DNA from: a virus
Strand: one strand, 5' to 3'
Virus record (IMG/VR): IMGVR_UViG_3300044742_000149
Location: 1 to 64,000 of that record
Length of the DNA stretch: 64,000 bases
A program made the position numbers and the translations under genes. Positions 43,589 through 50,735 of the stretch are shown piece by piece. Each line of letters begins with the position of its first letter. The first letter of the stretch is position 1. Under the pieces are notes generated by a model. It was not told the origin of the DNA. It did not search any database and worked only from the letters and a program-made list of their open reading frames with translations.

Positions 43589-44025
43589 ACTTCCCCCACC
43601 TGCGCGTCTGACTTCTTACCCCTCCTAGTCTGACCGCCCCGCTTCAGGGCTTTGAGCCTTCCACGCACGAGGTCATACCCGAGCTTCCGCACGTCCTCTG
43701 GCAGGGGGTCGCCGCTAACCTCCTGGAGATCCCGCGCGATGGCGATCACCCCCTTGATTTCCTCCAGGTCGGCCTTCGGGTCTGACGGTGTGACCGGCTG
43801 GTCCGCCACGACGGTCACGCGGGTTTGTTGGCGGTTTTGCTGGATTATCGCCGGTATGTTGCGCTCGAACCATTTACCGATAGGCAGACCATCCCGGTCG
43901 GCGGCGGAGATGGCGGCGTTGCGGATTTCGATCGGAATGCCCTTGATCGTCCACGGCTTGATCCGGTCCGACTGGTCCGATTCTGGCGCGGCAAAGTCTG
44001 CCTCCGGAATTACCTGCACATCCAT
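43585..44025 (-). CDS. Ribbon-helix-helix-like putative DNA-binding protein
   Basis: 146 residues. The segment K-P-W-T-I-K-G-I-P-I-E-I-R-N-A-A-I-S-A-A-D-R-D-G-L resembles an RHH fold strand-helix-helix: a short strand, then I-R-x-x-A-x-x-A-A-x-x-x-G-x-x-I-G-x-W. A Gln-rich middle and a basic C-terminus follow. GAGGAAA precedes the ATG at 44025. It may be a local repressor; the CAAC...GTTG element lies just upstream at 44080-44089. Confidence 0.6.
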   Translation of the reverse strand: MDVQVIPEADFAAPESDQSDRIKPWTIKGIPIEIRNAAISAADRDGLPIGKWFERNIPAIIQQNRQQTRVTVVADQPVTPSDPKADLEEIKGVIAIARDLQEVSGDPLPEDVRKLGYDLVRGRLKALKRGGQTRRGKKSDAQVGEV

Positions 44026-44152
44026 GGTCTGACTTTCCTCCCCGAAAGTCTGACCGATGCCCCGATTCGGTCTTCCTGACAACAAGTTGTTTGGACCATG
44101 CGTCCCCCACGAATCGCTATTCCGGAATTAGTGGCGGATCAGCAACAGCGGG

Positions 44153-44308
44153 TCACTCATCGCGTGCTCCTCCGGGTTCCAACTTCGGGTAGGCGTAGCC
44201 GATGCCGATGGCGAGAGCTTCGGCGCGGGCGTATTCGCGCATCTTCTCGGGGAAGATATGGCGCTCCATCGCATCCAGCATGGCGCGCGATCCTCCAGAT
44301 GGCGTCAT
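44153..44308 (-). CDS. Small hypothetical protein
   Basis: 51 residues, M-T-P-S-G-G-S-R-A-M-L-D-A-M-E-R-H-I-F-P-E-K-M, helical, ending acidic. Its ATG overlaps the previous stop (ATGA). Part of a run of coupled small genes. No function recognised. Confidence 0.6.
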   Translation of the reverse strand: MTPSGGSRAMLDAMERHIFPEKMREYARAEALAIGIGYAYPKLEPGGARDE

Positions 44309-44532
44309 GTCACACCCCCACCAACACCCCGCTCCATCTCCCGTAGCACCAGCCACGTTATGACCGCGGCATGATGATCCCTGCCACGCGCCCGTTCCAT
44401 GGCGTCGCGCAGCGCCGCCGGGTCGCCGTCGAACGTCCCATCGGCGTGCAGCGTGAACCTCACCGCGTCGTCTCCGGTGCCAAAAACGATTTTGACCGGG
44501 AACGTCGGCTCGCCGCTGAAGAAGCTGGTCAT
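44305..44532 (-). CDS. Small hypothetical protein
   Basis: 75 residues. F-P-V-K-I-V-F-G-T-G-D-D-A-V-R-F-T-L-H-A-D-G-T-F-D-G-D gives a beta hairpin, then helices (A-A-L-R-D-A-M-E-R-A). No recognised family. Coupled to both neighbours (TGATGA at the start). Confidence 0.6.
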   Translation of the reverse strand: MTSFFSGEPTFPVKIVFGTGDDAVRFTLHADGTFDGDPAALRDAMERARGRDHHAAVITWLVLREMERGVGGGVT

Positions 44533-44774
44533 CACACCCCCACCAGAACCAAACCCTTCGCCGCGCGCGTGCTGCCCGTGTAAAGCAGCCGCCGCACCTC
44601 CAGCGGGTTGTCGGCCATCCGCGCCCGCGTGTTGGGAATGTCCAGAAACACCCATTGGAACGTCGATCCCTGGCTGGCATGCAGGGTCATCGCATAGATG
44701 CTCTGGGCGCGGATGAACGACGCGGTGAACTCGTGCAGCCGCGCGGCGGCGAGGGGGATCGTGGCTTCGGTCAT
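44532..44774 (-). CDS. Stand-alone UvrD/RecD-type helicase C-terminal domain
   Basis: 80 residues. Y-A-M-T-L-H-A-S-Q-G-S-T-F matches motif V of superfamily 1 helicases (T-x-H-x-S-Q-G), and R-R-L-L-Y-T-G-S-T-R-A-A-K matches motif VI (L-Y-x-x-x-T-R-A). This is the UvrD_C_2 region that normally ends a helicase of 400+ residues. The Walker A and B domain is absent, and the upstream gene encodes an unrelated 54-residue protein. It is either a remnant or a part that works with another ATPase subunit. Confidence 0.75.
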   Translation of the reverse strand: MTEATIPLAAARLHEFTASFIRAQSIYAMTLHASQGSTFQWVFLDIPNTRARMADNPLEVRRLLYTGSTRAAKGLVLVGV

Positions 44775-44935
44775 GCCGTGACCCTCCATTGCATCAGAGC
44801 CTCCGCGAGCAAATCTCGCTCCTCGACTGTCAGGGTTGACCAGGGCGGCGTGACGACCCGATCCTTTCCACGCTTGGCGGCGTATCGGTTGCAGATAGGC
44901 TCACGGTCCAACCGTTGCGCAGCCGAAGCCAGCAT
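44771..44935 (-). CDS. Small hypothetical protein
   Basis: 54 residues: M-L-A-S-A-A-Q-R-L-D-R-E-P-I-C-N-R-Y-A-A-K-R-G-K-D-R, then W-S-T-L-T-V-E-E-R-D-L-L-A-E-A-L-M-Q-W. It ends in a four-base overlap with the helicase-domain gene, so the two are co-translated and could interact. Confidence 0.6.
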   Translation of the reverse strand: MLASAAQRLDREPICNRYAAKRGKDRVVTPPWSTLTVEERDLLAEALMQWRVTA

Positions 44936-44966
44936 GTATCATTTATGTAGCCCGCCGCGTTCGCGC

Positions 44967-45185
44967 TCACCTCCTCCTCCTCCCGCGCCTGGGGGCAGGG
45001 GAGGGCGCTTTAGCGATGCCTGGCATTCGCAGCCCGTCAAGCCGGGCGTGCGCCAGGCAGCACCAGCCCAGCAGCCCGTCGTCGGCGGAGAGCGCCGTCA
45101 CCGTGACGACGGGTGCGTCGCACCAGCGGCAGTCCATCAGCGCCAAGCAGGGCGTCTGGAACACGGTGCGGACGGTGCCACTCAT
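44967..45185 (-). CDS. Small Cys-rich hypothetical protein
   Basis: 72 residues. C-R-W-C-D-A-P-V-V-T-V and G-W-C-C-L-A-H-A-R provide a possible metal-binding C-x2-C ... C-C-x3-H. Basic C-terminus. The start at 45185 is chosen as an internal M-S-G-T-V-R. No function known. Confidence 0.6.
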   Translation of the reverse strand: MSGTVRTVFQTPCLALMDCRWCDAPVVTVTALSADDGLLGWCCLAHARLDGLRMPGIAKAPSPAPRRGRRRR

Positions 45186-45220
45186 CGTGTGGACCCCGCG
45201 ATCGGCGAAGTCGCCGCCGG

Positions 45221-45559
45221 TCACCGCCTGGGCCTCCGGGGCGGCACGGTGACGGGGACCACATCGTCGGCCACACGTTTCAGCGCGGCGGCGAAGTCGT
45301 GGACCCAGGCCAATTGAGCCGCGGTTTGCCGGCTCCGGTTTGCGACAATGTAGAGGGCCAACAGCCCTATCGCCGGCTCATGCCGAAAGAGCGTCTCCGA
45401 CAATTCTCGGACCGCGTCGCCGATCGTCTGCTCCCGTTCCGTTGCCCACATGCGAGCGGCGTTGTCCCAGAGGCCCGCCCAGGTGTGTTCCTCGACAGCA
45501 TCTTGAGGGAAGTCTTTGGCCAGTTTCGCGAACATCGCGAGCGCTTCTTTGTAGGCCAT
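45221..45559 (-). CDS. Hypothetical helical protein
   Basis: 112 residues, mostly helical, starting M-A-Y-K-E-A-L-A-M-F-A-K-L-A and ending in a Pro/Arg tail. A strong AGGAGGAG lies before the ATG. No family recognised. It sits in the recombination operon, downstream of the ATPase. Confidence 0.65.
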   Translation of the reverse strand: MAYKEALAMFAKLAKDFPQDAVEEHTWAGLWDNAARMWATEREQTIGDAVRELSETLFRHEPAIGLLALYIVANRSRQTAAQLAWVHDFAAALKRVADDVVPVTVPPRRPRR

Positions 45560-45835
45560 TCACTCCTCCTGTGCGGTGCGTTGCCCCCGCTTGGTCGGCT
45601 TGGCTGGTTGTGGTGGCGCGCGATCCACGGCCACAACCACCTCGGCGGCGGGCCAGTAGATCCGGCCCTTGCGCGGGGCGTCGGCCAGCAGCGGCTCACC
45701 GTTCAGTTCCTCGATCACCTGGAGCGCCTCGATGCCACGTTCCTCCAGCGCATCCCGAAGGTGATCCCGTATCTGCGTGACATGCAGCGCGTCGTCGGCG
45801 GGAAACCTGACCGTCAGTCGCACCATCTTTGTCAC
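45560..45835 (-). CDS. Small hypothetical protein
   Basis: 91 residues: V-R-L-T-V-R-F-P-A-D-D-A-L-H-V-T-Q-I-R-D-H-L-R-D-A-L-E, a beta-alpha pattern, then a Pro-rich basic tail. The GTG at 45835 overlaps the stop of the ATPase gene and has GAGGAG eight bases before it; an ATG at 45826 is the alternative. Confidence 0.65.
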   Translation of the reverse strand: MTKMVRLTVRFPADDALHVTQIRDHLRDALEERGIEALQVIEELNGEPLLADAPRKGRIYWPAAEVVVAVDRAPPQPAKPTKRGQRTAQEE

Positions 45836-46986
45836 AACGGTAGCTCCTCGGTTTGCTCGGTGGGCTGTTGAGTGGGCGCGCCCGACGGCGAATTGCGCTG
45901 CACGCTGGCGTCGATCGCGGGCTTGAGCCTCGTCCGGTAGAGGTCCCGTTGGTTGTTTCGCAGCCATTCGATGCGGGTCCGCATTTCCGCGTCATCGACG
46001 ATCGCGAGATGCGCCTGGAGATCCGGCGTGCCGAGAAACCGCTCGACCATACTATCCACCCAAGCGATCATCTTTGGATCGGGTCCGGATGACGCTGCTC
46101 CATCGGGTGGTGGGGTCACCTCCTCATCGGGCGGTCCGGACGCATAATCTGGCGCATAATCCGGTGACCCATCCGGTGCCTCCTCGGTCGGCACATCGCC
46201 GCGCGAGGTCCGTTGTCGGGCGGGGCGTGTGGCGATGGGAGCTACGGTATCGCCCCTGGCCCAGGCAGCGATGCGCTCGCCGGTCGCCTCGTCCAGCGGC
46301 GCGGTGAGGTCGATCATGTGATCCAACTTGTCGAGCCGCTTCAGCCACGTCGGCACGCCAGGGTTCTTCGCGTCGAGCAAGAAGCTGCACGTCATCGCGA
46401 ACGGGATGTCGGGCGCGCAAACCGGCGTCGGCGTGGCGTCGGGGTTTGGCACCATCTTGCCGCGCCGGTCCTTGATCAGGTCCAGCTTCTTTTCGGCGTG
46501 GCAACACAACACGATGTGCGCGTTCAATTGCCAGAGACGCTGGAGCAAATGCTTATGCTCCATCTTCGGCTTGATCCACGCGGCGTATTTGAGAGCTTCC
46601 TGCTTGGAGAGATCACCCTTCGTCATCCGATTCAGTTCGTCATTGAACATGTCCAGAACGCCACCGGGGCCGACATGTTCATGGCTGAATGAGTCACAGA
46701 CCCAGACCGAGTGACCCGCGCGCTGCGAGGCCACCGCGGCCGCCTCGAACCGCTTCGGCGTGAACGGTTCCTTCAATTCCCCGTGCAGGAAACTGAACTC
46801 GTCGGCGTAATAAAGTGCGCGGCCATGTTCGGTGTCGCAGAAGCCAATAAGCTTACCGCCAGCGAGACCGGTGGCCAGACGCAGCGCGGACTTCGTCTTG
46901 CCCGAACCCGACGGTCCCGCGAGCATGATCAGAACGCCGACATTGCCTCGTTTCGCTGGGGAATAGATGAGGTCGCCGTCAGCCAC
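45832..46986 (-). CDS. RecA-like AAA ATPase (Sak4/AAA_24 type)
   Basis: 384 residues. Walker A is G-P-S-G-S-G-K-T at 24-31. Walker B is V-W-V-C-D-S-F-S-H-E at 94-103. The order then follows phage Sak4-like ATPases (A-H-I-V-L-C-C-H-A-E-K-K, a D-x-T-x-P-x-x-A-P sensor-like area). The last ~100 residues are acidic and Pro-rich and end in a helical segment. It may promote single-strand annealing or recombination with the nuclease and SbcC-like ATPase in the same operon. The GTG at 46986 has GAGGTGGAG upstream; longer starts add poor sequence. Confidence 0.8.
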   Translation of the reverse strand: MADGDLIYSPAKRGNVGVLIMLAGPSGSGKTKSALRLATGLAGGKLIGFCDTEHGRALYYADEFSFLHGELKEPFTPKRFEAAAVASQRAGHSVWVCDSFSHEHVGPGGVLDMFNDELNRMTKGDLSKQEALKYAAWIKPKMEHKHLLQRLWQLNAHIVLCCHAEKKLDLIKDRRGKMVPNPDATPTPVCAPDIPFAMTCSFLLDAKNPGVPTWLKRLDKLDHMIDLTAPLDEATGERIAAWARGDTVAPIATRPARQRTSRGDVPTEEAPDGSPDYAPDYASGPPDEEVTPPPDGAASSGPDPKMIAWVDSMVERFLGTPDLQAHLAIVDDAEMRTRIEWLRNNQRDLYRTRLKPAIDASVQRNSPSGAPTQQPTEQTEELPL

Positions 46987-47176
46987 ACCGACGCTCCACC
47001 TCGGCCAAGAGCAACTGAGCTTCCTCAACACACGTTGACATCTCCCCCTTGACGATCGGCTGGCCGCGCACCGCGACGATCCGGGCGCCAAGCAGGATGG
47101 TGGCCATGATTGCCAGCATCATCTCCCGGTCCAGAGGAGCGATCTCGACGTTGTCGTTGACCAGGTCCATCGTCAT
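46979..47176 (-). CDS. Small hypothetical protein in recombination operon
   Basis: 65 residues, with a hydrophobic helix (L-A-I-M-A-T-I-L-L-G-A-R-I-V) and a helical acidic end (C-V-E-E-A-Q-L-L-L-A-E-V-E-R-R-C-G). The ATGA start overlaps the nuclease stop and its own end overlaps the ATPase start. It may be a small partner protein of either. Confidence 0.6.
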   Translation of the reverse strand: MTMDLVNDNVEIAPLDREMMLAIMATILLGARIVAVRGQPIVKGEMSTCVEEAQLLLAEVERRCG

Positions 47177-48108
47177 CCTCCCAGGTTTCCCGTGTCGAGC
47201 ATCATCTTCACGGCGGCGTTGTCCGCTTCCGACCGCACGCGGCCACGACCGGATTGCCGTTGCCACATCCGTTCTTTTAGTTTCCACGGTGGAATGTCGA
47301 TCCATTCTACGTCGTCGGGATAAGCCGGCCACTCGTCGGTCTCGCGGCAGCGTTGCCACAGCGCGATGGCGTCGTGAATTTCTTCGTTCGCGTCATCGAG
47401 CGCGGCGGGCGTGTACTCAAATACGCGAATGCCATATGGCGGCTTCGTTTCGATCACGCAGAACCGCATTCCCTCTGGCGGTTCGCCGCGCACGCACTCA
47501 GCGCCACGAGGGTAGTAGGCCGCTTGCATGTCATAACCGAATGCCGACCGGGCGAACGTGTCGGCGGAAGCGAGGCCGCTCGTCGTCTTCAGATCCCAGA
47601 GAAAAGCGCCGGGTTCATCAGGCAGCCAGTCGACCTTGCAGCGGCCCCACTCGTTTCCCTCAGTCCATATCAGGGTCTGTTCGGGTTTGCCGGCGGTGAA
47701 CGCACCCGTGCGCAGCCGGAACCGTTCCAGCTCGTCGACGACGCGACGGACACCCTCATAGCTGGTCAGCTTGAGTGGGATTTTTCCCTCCGCGATGGCG
47801 GCTTCGCGCATCTCCTTGGCTTTGTTCGTTCTGAAGTCGGTTACGTTCAGGACGCGGACGCGGTCCTCTCCCTGGAGAAACATCGCGTGGGCCACGGTCC
47901 CGACGTCCTGCGCGTCGGTAGAGTCCCACTCCGCATCCGGTGCGCCGCCGAGCCGTGGGTGCGCGGCCCAGGCGTGGCGCGGAGAGACCAGCATCAGGCG
48001 AGCGGTCGTGTTGTTGAGTGAAGGCACGACGACCGGGTCAGCGAGGTAGGCCGGATCGCTGATCTGGTAGATGCCCGGCTGATCGATACGTGGGGCGGTC
48101 TCGCTCAT
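47173..48108 (-). CDS. PD-(D/E)XK exonuclease, RecE-C/DUF3799-like
   Basis: 311 residues. G-T-V-A-H-A-M-F (His74), C-K-V-D-W (Asp160) and L-W-D-L-K-T-T (Asp172 and Lys174) mark the core of a PD-(D/E)XK phage exonuclease related to RecE and to DUF3799 proteins. It would process DNA ends to give single strands for recombination. An R-x-x-A-Y-Y region and an acidic C-terminus (E-E-I-H-D-A-I-A-L-W) follow. It is coupled by four-base overlaps to the ATPase gene before and the small gene after. Confidence 0.85.
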   Translation of the reverse strand: MSETAPRIDQPGIYQISDPAYLADPVVVPSLNNTTARLMLVSPRHAWAAHPRLGGAPDAEWDSTDAQDVGTVAHAMFLQGEDRVRVLNVTDFRTNKAKEMREAAIAEGKIPLKLTSYEGVRRVVDELERFRLRTGAFTAGKPEQTLIWTEGNEWGRCKVDWLPDEPGAFLWDLKTTSGLASADTFARSAFGYDMQAAYYPRGAECVRGEPPEGMRFCVIETKPPYGIRVFEYTPAALDDANEEIHDAIALWQRCRETDEWPAYPDDVEWIDIPPWKLKERMWQRQSGRGRVRSEADNAAVKMMLDTGNLGG

Positions 48109-49472
48109 GGCGTGGCCTCTTGTGGGGCGCGCTTACGAACCCTGCCGGCGACAAGTTCGATCCCGGTCGGGCTGTCGGAGCCAACGCGCTCCAGCCAGAC
48201 CTGATACCCACGCTCCCGCGCCATCTGCCTGACGAGTTCCATCCCATCAGAGTCCAGCAATGAACCGTCACGAACCCGGATCACCTTCAGCCGCGGGTTC
48301 AATGCCATTGCCAGGGCGATGCTGGTACGGAGTTGCTCAGCGTCGGAGGCCTGATCGAACGGTAGATCGTTGAGCCGCACACCGCCCTCGGTGGTGAGCG
48401 TAAGGCCTGGGATTGGCATCTCGGCCGCGGCGATCTTCGCGTCCGCCTCATGCCTGCGAGCCGCCATCGCGTCAGTCAGAGCCTTCGCCTCGCCGTCCAG
48501 GCGCTTGGCCTCGACCTCTGCTTCACGACGTTGCCGTGCCACATCGATCCGCGTGTTGATACCGCGCGCCTGGTTCACTTTGTTCAGTATCAGGTTGGTG
48601 TCCACGATTTCCGGCAGCGGCGGGGCGTCGTGCAATTTCTGTCGGAGTTCCTCGGCGTCCAACCGGAGCAGTTCAGCGGCGGCGCCTGTCTCACTGGCCT
48701 TCTTGGCCAGGGCGTGTGCTTCGGCGAGCATTTCCTCGGCCCGCCGCAGCTTGACCTCAATCTCTGTCTCCACGTTCTCGCGACGGACGCGCCTTGTCTC
48801 TGTCTCGGTGTTCAGCTTCCCCGCCGCGATGAATTCCTGCTCCATGGCTCCGAGATCGATCGGAGCCTCGGGCAGTTCGTGTTCACCAGGGACAACGAAT
48901 TTGGCGATCAGACCTTTGAGTTGTCGCACTTGCGTATTGAGATCGCGACGCGCGTTGAAGTCGGCGTTGTTCGCCATCTCGATCGCTTCGAAGTCGACAT
49001 CAGGAACGAACTGGCGCAGCAGCGCGAACTGCTCCTTCTGGTCCATTCTCAGAAACCCCAGCGGATCGAGGCTCAACTTATTAAAAAAGCTGTCTACGAG
49101 TTCCTGCGGGCGCCGATATTCAGCACCGGCCGCGTTGCGAACGGACAACGAGGTCGTGACACCACTCGCGCCCTGGCTGATATTTCGACGCACGACGAAT
49201 TCGCCGAGGTCGATCTGACAGAATCCTTCGTCGGCGCCGCGGCGGATCGGCTCGGCGGCGATCTCCCTCGACCCGGCGAGGGTCCAGAACAGCGCGTCGA
49301 GCACGCTGGTCTTGCCGCTGCCGTTCTTGCCGGTGAGTTCCACTATCTCCCCGTCGGGGCGGATGTGGACGACCTCGAGCCGCTTGATATTTTCGGCAAT
49401 GAATTCCACAATTCTCATGCCGCCCGCCTCTGCTGGAGGCTGCCCGGCATCATCCCTCGAAATGTCAGCCAT
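48105..49472 (-). CDS. SbcC/RecN-like AAA ATPase with central coiled coil
   Basis: 455 residues, Walker A G-K-N-G-S-G-K-T at 48-55. A coiled coil spans about 190-350, shorter than in true SMC proteins. The C-terminal part has S-D-A-E-Q-L-R-T-S-I-A-L-A-M-A-L as a degenerate ABC signature and V-I-R-V-R-D-G-S-L-L-D-S-D. It probably acts on DNA ends alongside the PD-(D/E)XK nuclease. It is the first gene of the operon after the operator-controlled promoter at 49500-49528. A start at M-R-I-V-E-F (49418) is also possible. Confidence 0.85.
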   Translation of the reverse strand: MADISRDDAGQPPAEAGGMRIVEFIAENIKRLEVVHIRPDGEIVELTGKNGSGKTSVLDALFWTLAGSREIAAEPIRRGADEGFCQIDLGEFVVRRNISQGASGVTTSLSVRNAAGAEYRRPQELVDSFFNKLSLDPLGFLRMDQKEQFALLRQFVPDVDFEAIEMANNADFNARRDLNTQVRQLKGLIAKFVVPGEHELPEAPIDLGAMEQEFIAAGKLNTETETRRVRRENVETEIEVKLRRAEEMLAEAHALAKKASETGAAAELLRLDAEELRQKLHDAPPLPEIVDTNLILNKVNQARGINTRIDVARQRREAEVEAKRLDGEAKALTDAMAARRHEADAKIAAAEMPIPGLTLTTEGGVRLNDLPFDQASDAEQLRTSIALAMALNPRLKVIRVRDGSLLDSDGMELVRQMARERGYQVWLERVGSDSPTGIELVAGRVRKRAPQEATP

Positions 49473-49499
49473 CGTACCTCGCCCCTTTTCAGGGAGGCG

Positions 49500-49528
49500 A
49501 TTAAGGGACATTATGTCCCCATGGTCAA
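49500..49528 (-). promoter_or_regulatory. Leftward early promoter with operator in its spacer
   Basis: Read on the - strand, TTGACC (49523-49528) is the -35 and CTTAAT (49500-49505) the -10, separated by 17 bp. The perfect palindrome GGGACATAATGTCCC (49505-49519) fills most of the spacer. Transcription would begin about 20 bases before the SbcC-like gene. Repressor bound here would block RNA polymerase directly. Confidence 0.75.
49505..49519. promoter_or_regulatory. Operator, GGGAC-N5-GTCCC (left)
   Basis: Perfect dyad with a 5-bp centre ATTAT. Same arms as the site between repressor and cro at 50394-50408. A weaker second match, GGGACGATACGTCAC, lies at 49584-49598 and a poor one at 49528-49542, which suggests a short operator cluster. 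Confidence 0.75.
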
Positions 49529-49583
49529 GAACGCCACGTCCCGGCACGTTCCCGCGTGGATTGCTAAAGGACAATGCCACTTT

Positions 49584-49598
49584 GGGACGATACGTCAC
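49584..49598. promoter_or_regulatory. Weaker operator-like site
   Basis: GGGACGATACGTCAC, one arm mismatch to the consensus. It sits 65 bp upstream of the leftward operator, in the region between the repressor gene's end and the early promoter. It could allow cooperative binding or loop formation. Confidence 0.5.
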
Positions 49599-49703
49599 CC
49601 TCGCCGGTCTGGCGCTCGCCGTGTGTTACGTTAAGATTACCGGAGAGGAGTCCGACCGTGCCGTCAGTCTCGTTTACCCCGGCCGGTTCGGATCGGCCTC
49701 AAT

Positions 49704-50378
49704 CTATCCGTTTGACGTCGGACGCGCCCTTTTTCTTGCGGGGGCGATATTGCGTGGCCGGCTGCGTGTGCGATGCCCACTCGGTTTTACGTCCGAAGGT
49801 GCGGACCCTGGAAGCAGGCCAGGATTACGCCGCAGCAATTCCTCTCCAAACTCAGCGGCGATTCCGTCGAGGATGCCTCGATACAGGAAGTCAAGCCCCA
49901 CCCGATGCTGATCACCGAACTGGCGCGAAAATTGTATCAATGTATCAACCGGGGGTATTGCCGCGCCACTCTCCCAGGACAGCCAGGTAGCAACGTCAAC
50001 ATCCATGAGAGCCGCGGTCTTTTCGACTGACGGCTCAAGGATCAGGCGCACCATTCGCAGCCTGTCGCCGACCGAATACTCGCCTTCGGCGAGCCCGCGT
50101 CTATCTATCAAAGTGTCGTTCCCCGCGACTCGGCCAGCGATCAGCATGTCCAGTGACACGCCGGTCAATTTCTGGATCGCGATAAGAACTTCCATCGGCG
50201 CCCCGAGTTCCGCCCGCTCGTAGCGAGAGTAACGCTCCCGCTTGATCCCGAGCGCGGCCGAGAACGCGGCGATAGAATAATCCGTCACACCTAATTTTGC
50301 CCCGTGGGCATAGCGAAGGGCGCGCAATCGACGCGCCACCGCTGCCAGCACGGCATGATCTCTCGTGCCATTTTCCAT
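49704..50378 (-). CDS. Repressor with two HTH domains
   Basis: 224 residues. The first HTH covers ~32-80 (Y-S-I-A-A-F-S-A-A-L-G-I-K-R-E-R-Y-S-R-Y-E-R). The second, at ~102-150 (V-E-K-T-A-A-L-M-D-V-D-V-A-T-W-L-S-W-E-S-G-A-A-I-P), also fits the Cro/CI family. The C-terminus is basic and has no LexA-type protease motif, so RecA-triggered self-cleavage is unlikely. It is divergent from the Cro-like gene with three operator-like dyads nearby, so it is the probable lysogeny repressor. No clear Shine-Dalgarno precedes the ATG. Confidence 0.85.
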   Translation of the reverse strand: MENGTRDHAVLAAVARRLRALRYAHGAKLGVTDYSIAAFSAALGIKRERYSRYERAELGAPMEVLIAIQKLTGVSLDMLIAGRVAGNDTLIDRRGLAEGEYSVGDRLRMVRLILEPSVEKTAALMDVDVATWLSWESGAAIPPVDTLIQFSRQFGDQHRVGLDFLYRGILDGIAAEFGEELLRRNPGLLPGSAPSDVKPSGHRTRSRPRNIAPARKRARPTSNG

Positions 50379-50393
50379 ATTACGCAGTCATAA

Positions 50394-50408
50394 GGGACCA
50401 CACGTCCC
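50394..50408. promoter_or_regulatory. Operator between repressor and cro
   Basis: GGGACCACACGTCCC, perfect arms GGGAC/GTCCC with a 5-bp centre. It lies about 15 bases upstream of the repressor start and is a likely site of autoregulation, overlapping the repressor promoter. On the - strand TTATGA directly after it could be the -10 of that promoter. Confidence 0.7.
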
Positions 50409-50430
50409 CTGTCCGGGGGGGTGTTCGGGC

Positions 50431-50459
50431 TTGCCTTTGGAGACGCTACGTCCCAATGT
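50431..50459 (+). promoter_or_regulatory. Candidate rightward promoter with embedded operator
   Basis: TTGCCT (50431-50436) as -35 and CAATGT (50454-50459) as a poor -10 flank GAGACGCTACGTCCC (50440-50454), with exactly the same 17-bp geometry as the leftward promoter. The -10 match is weak, so the promoter call rests on the parallel. Transcription would start close to the second ATG of the Cro-like gene, giving a nearly leaderless mRNA. Confidence 0.45.
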
Positions 50460-50710
50460 CGCGGGCCATGACGTCCTTCTCAACCCTCCTGGCCCACCAC
50501 AACGTGACCGAGGCCGACGTCGCCGCCGCTCTCGGGGTCACCCCGAAAGCCGTGCGGAACTGGCGCAATGGCGCCTACGGGCCGTCGCCGGCCATGGCAC
50601 GCGCCATCGAAAAAGAATTCGGCATCCCGAAGCATCTGCTGCGACCGGACATCTGGGACGCGCCAGTCGAACCGAAAAGCAGTCGCCGAAACGAAAAAGA
50701 ACCCGCTTAA
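50456..50710 (+). CDS. Cro/YdaS-like HTH protein
   Basis: 84 residues. V-T-E-A-D-V-A-A-A-L-G-V-T-P-K-A-V-R-N-W-R-N-G is a clear helix-turn-helix, and F-G-I-P-K-H-L-L-R-P-D-I-W-D is the ending of the YdaS/Cro-type family. It faces the repressor with operators between, so a Cro function (lytic switch) is inferred. Two ATGs are possible, 50456 and 50468; the second may lie at the start of the transcript. Confidence 0.8.
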   Translation: MSRAMTSFSTLLAHHNVTEADVAAALGVTPKAVRNWRNGAYGPSPAMARAIEKEFGIPKHLLRPDIWDAPVEPKSSRRNEKEPA

Positions 50711-50735
50711 TTCCAAACTCGAGGGGCTAAAAATA

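Noticed and set aside
45113-45871. 252-residue rightward frame over the leftward small genes
   Set aside because: Arg/Pro-rich shadow of coupled leftward genes with good ribosome-binding sites.
49574-49990. 138-residue rightward frame across the leftward promoter region and the end of the repressor gene
   Set aside because: Composition is Ser/Pro/Arg-rich, it overlaps operator and promoter elements and the repressor gene's 3' end, and has no supporting start signal.
50594-50735. Early in-frame starts for the GapR-like gene at 50568
   Set aside because: They lie inside the Cro-like gene; the ATG at 50736 follows GAGGGG and starts the conserved sequence.
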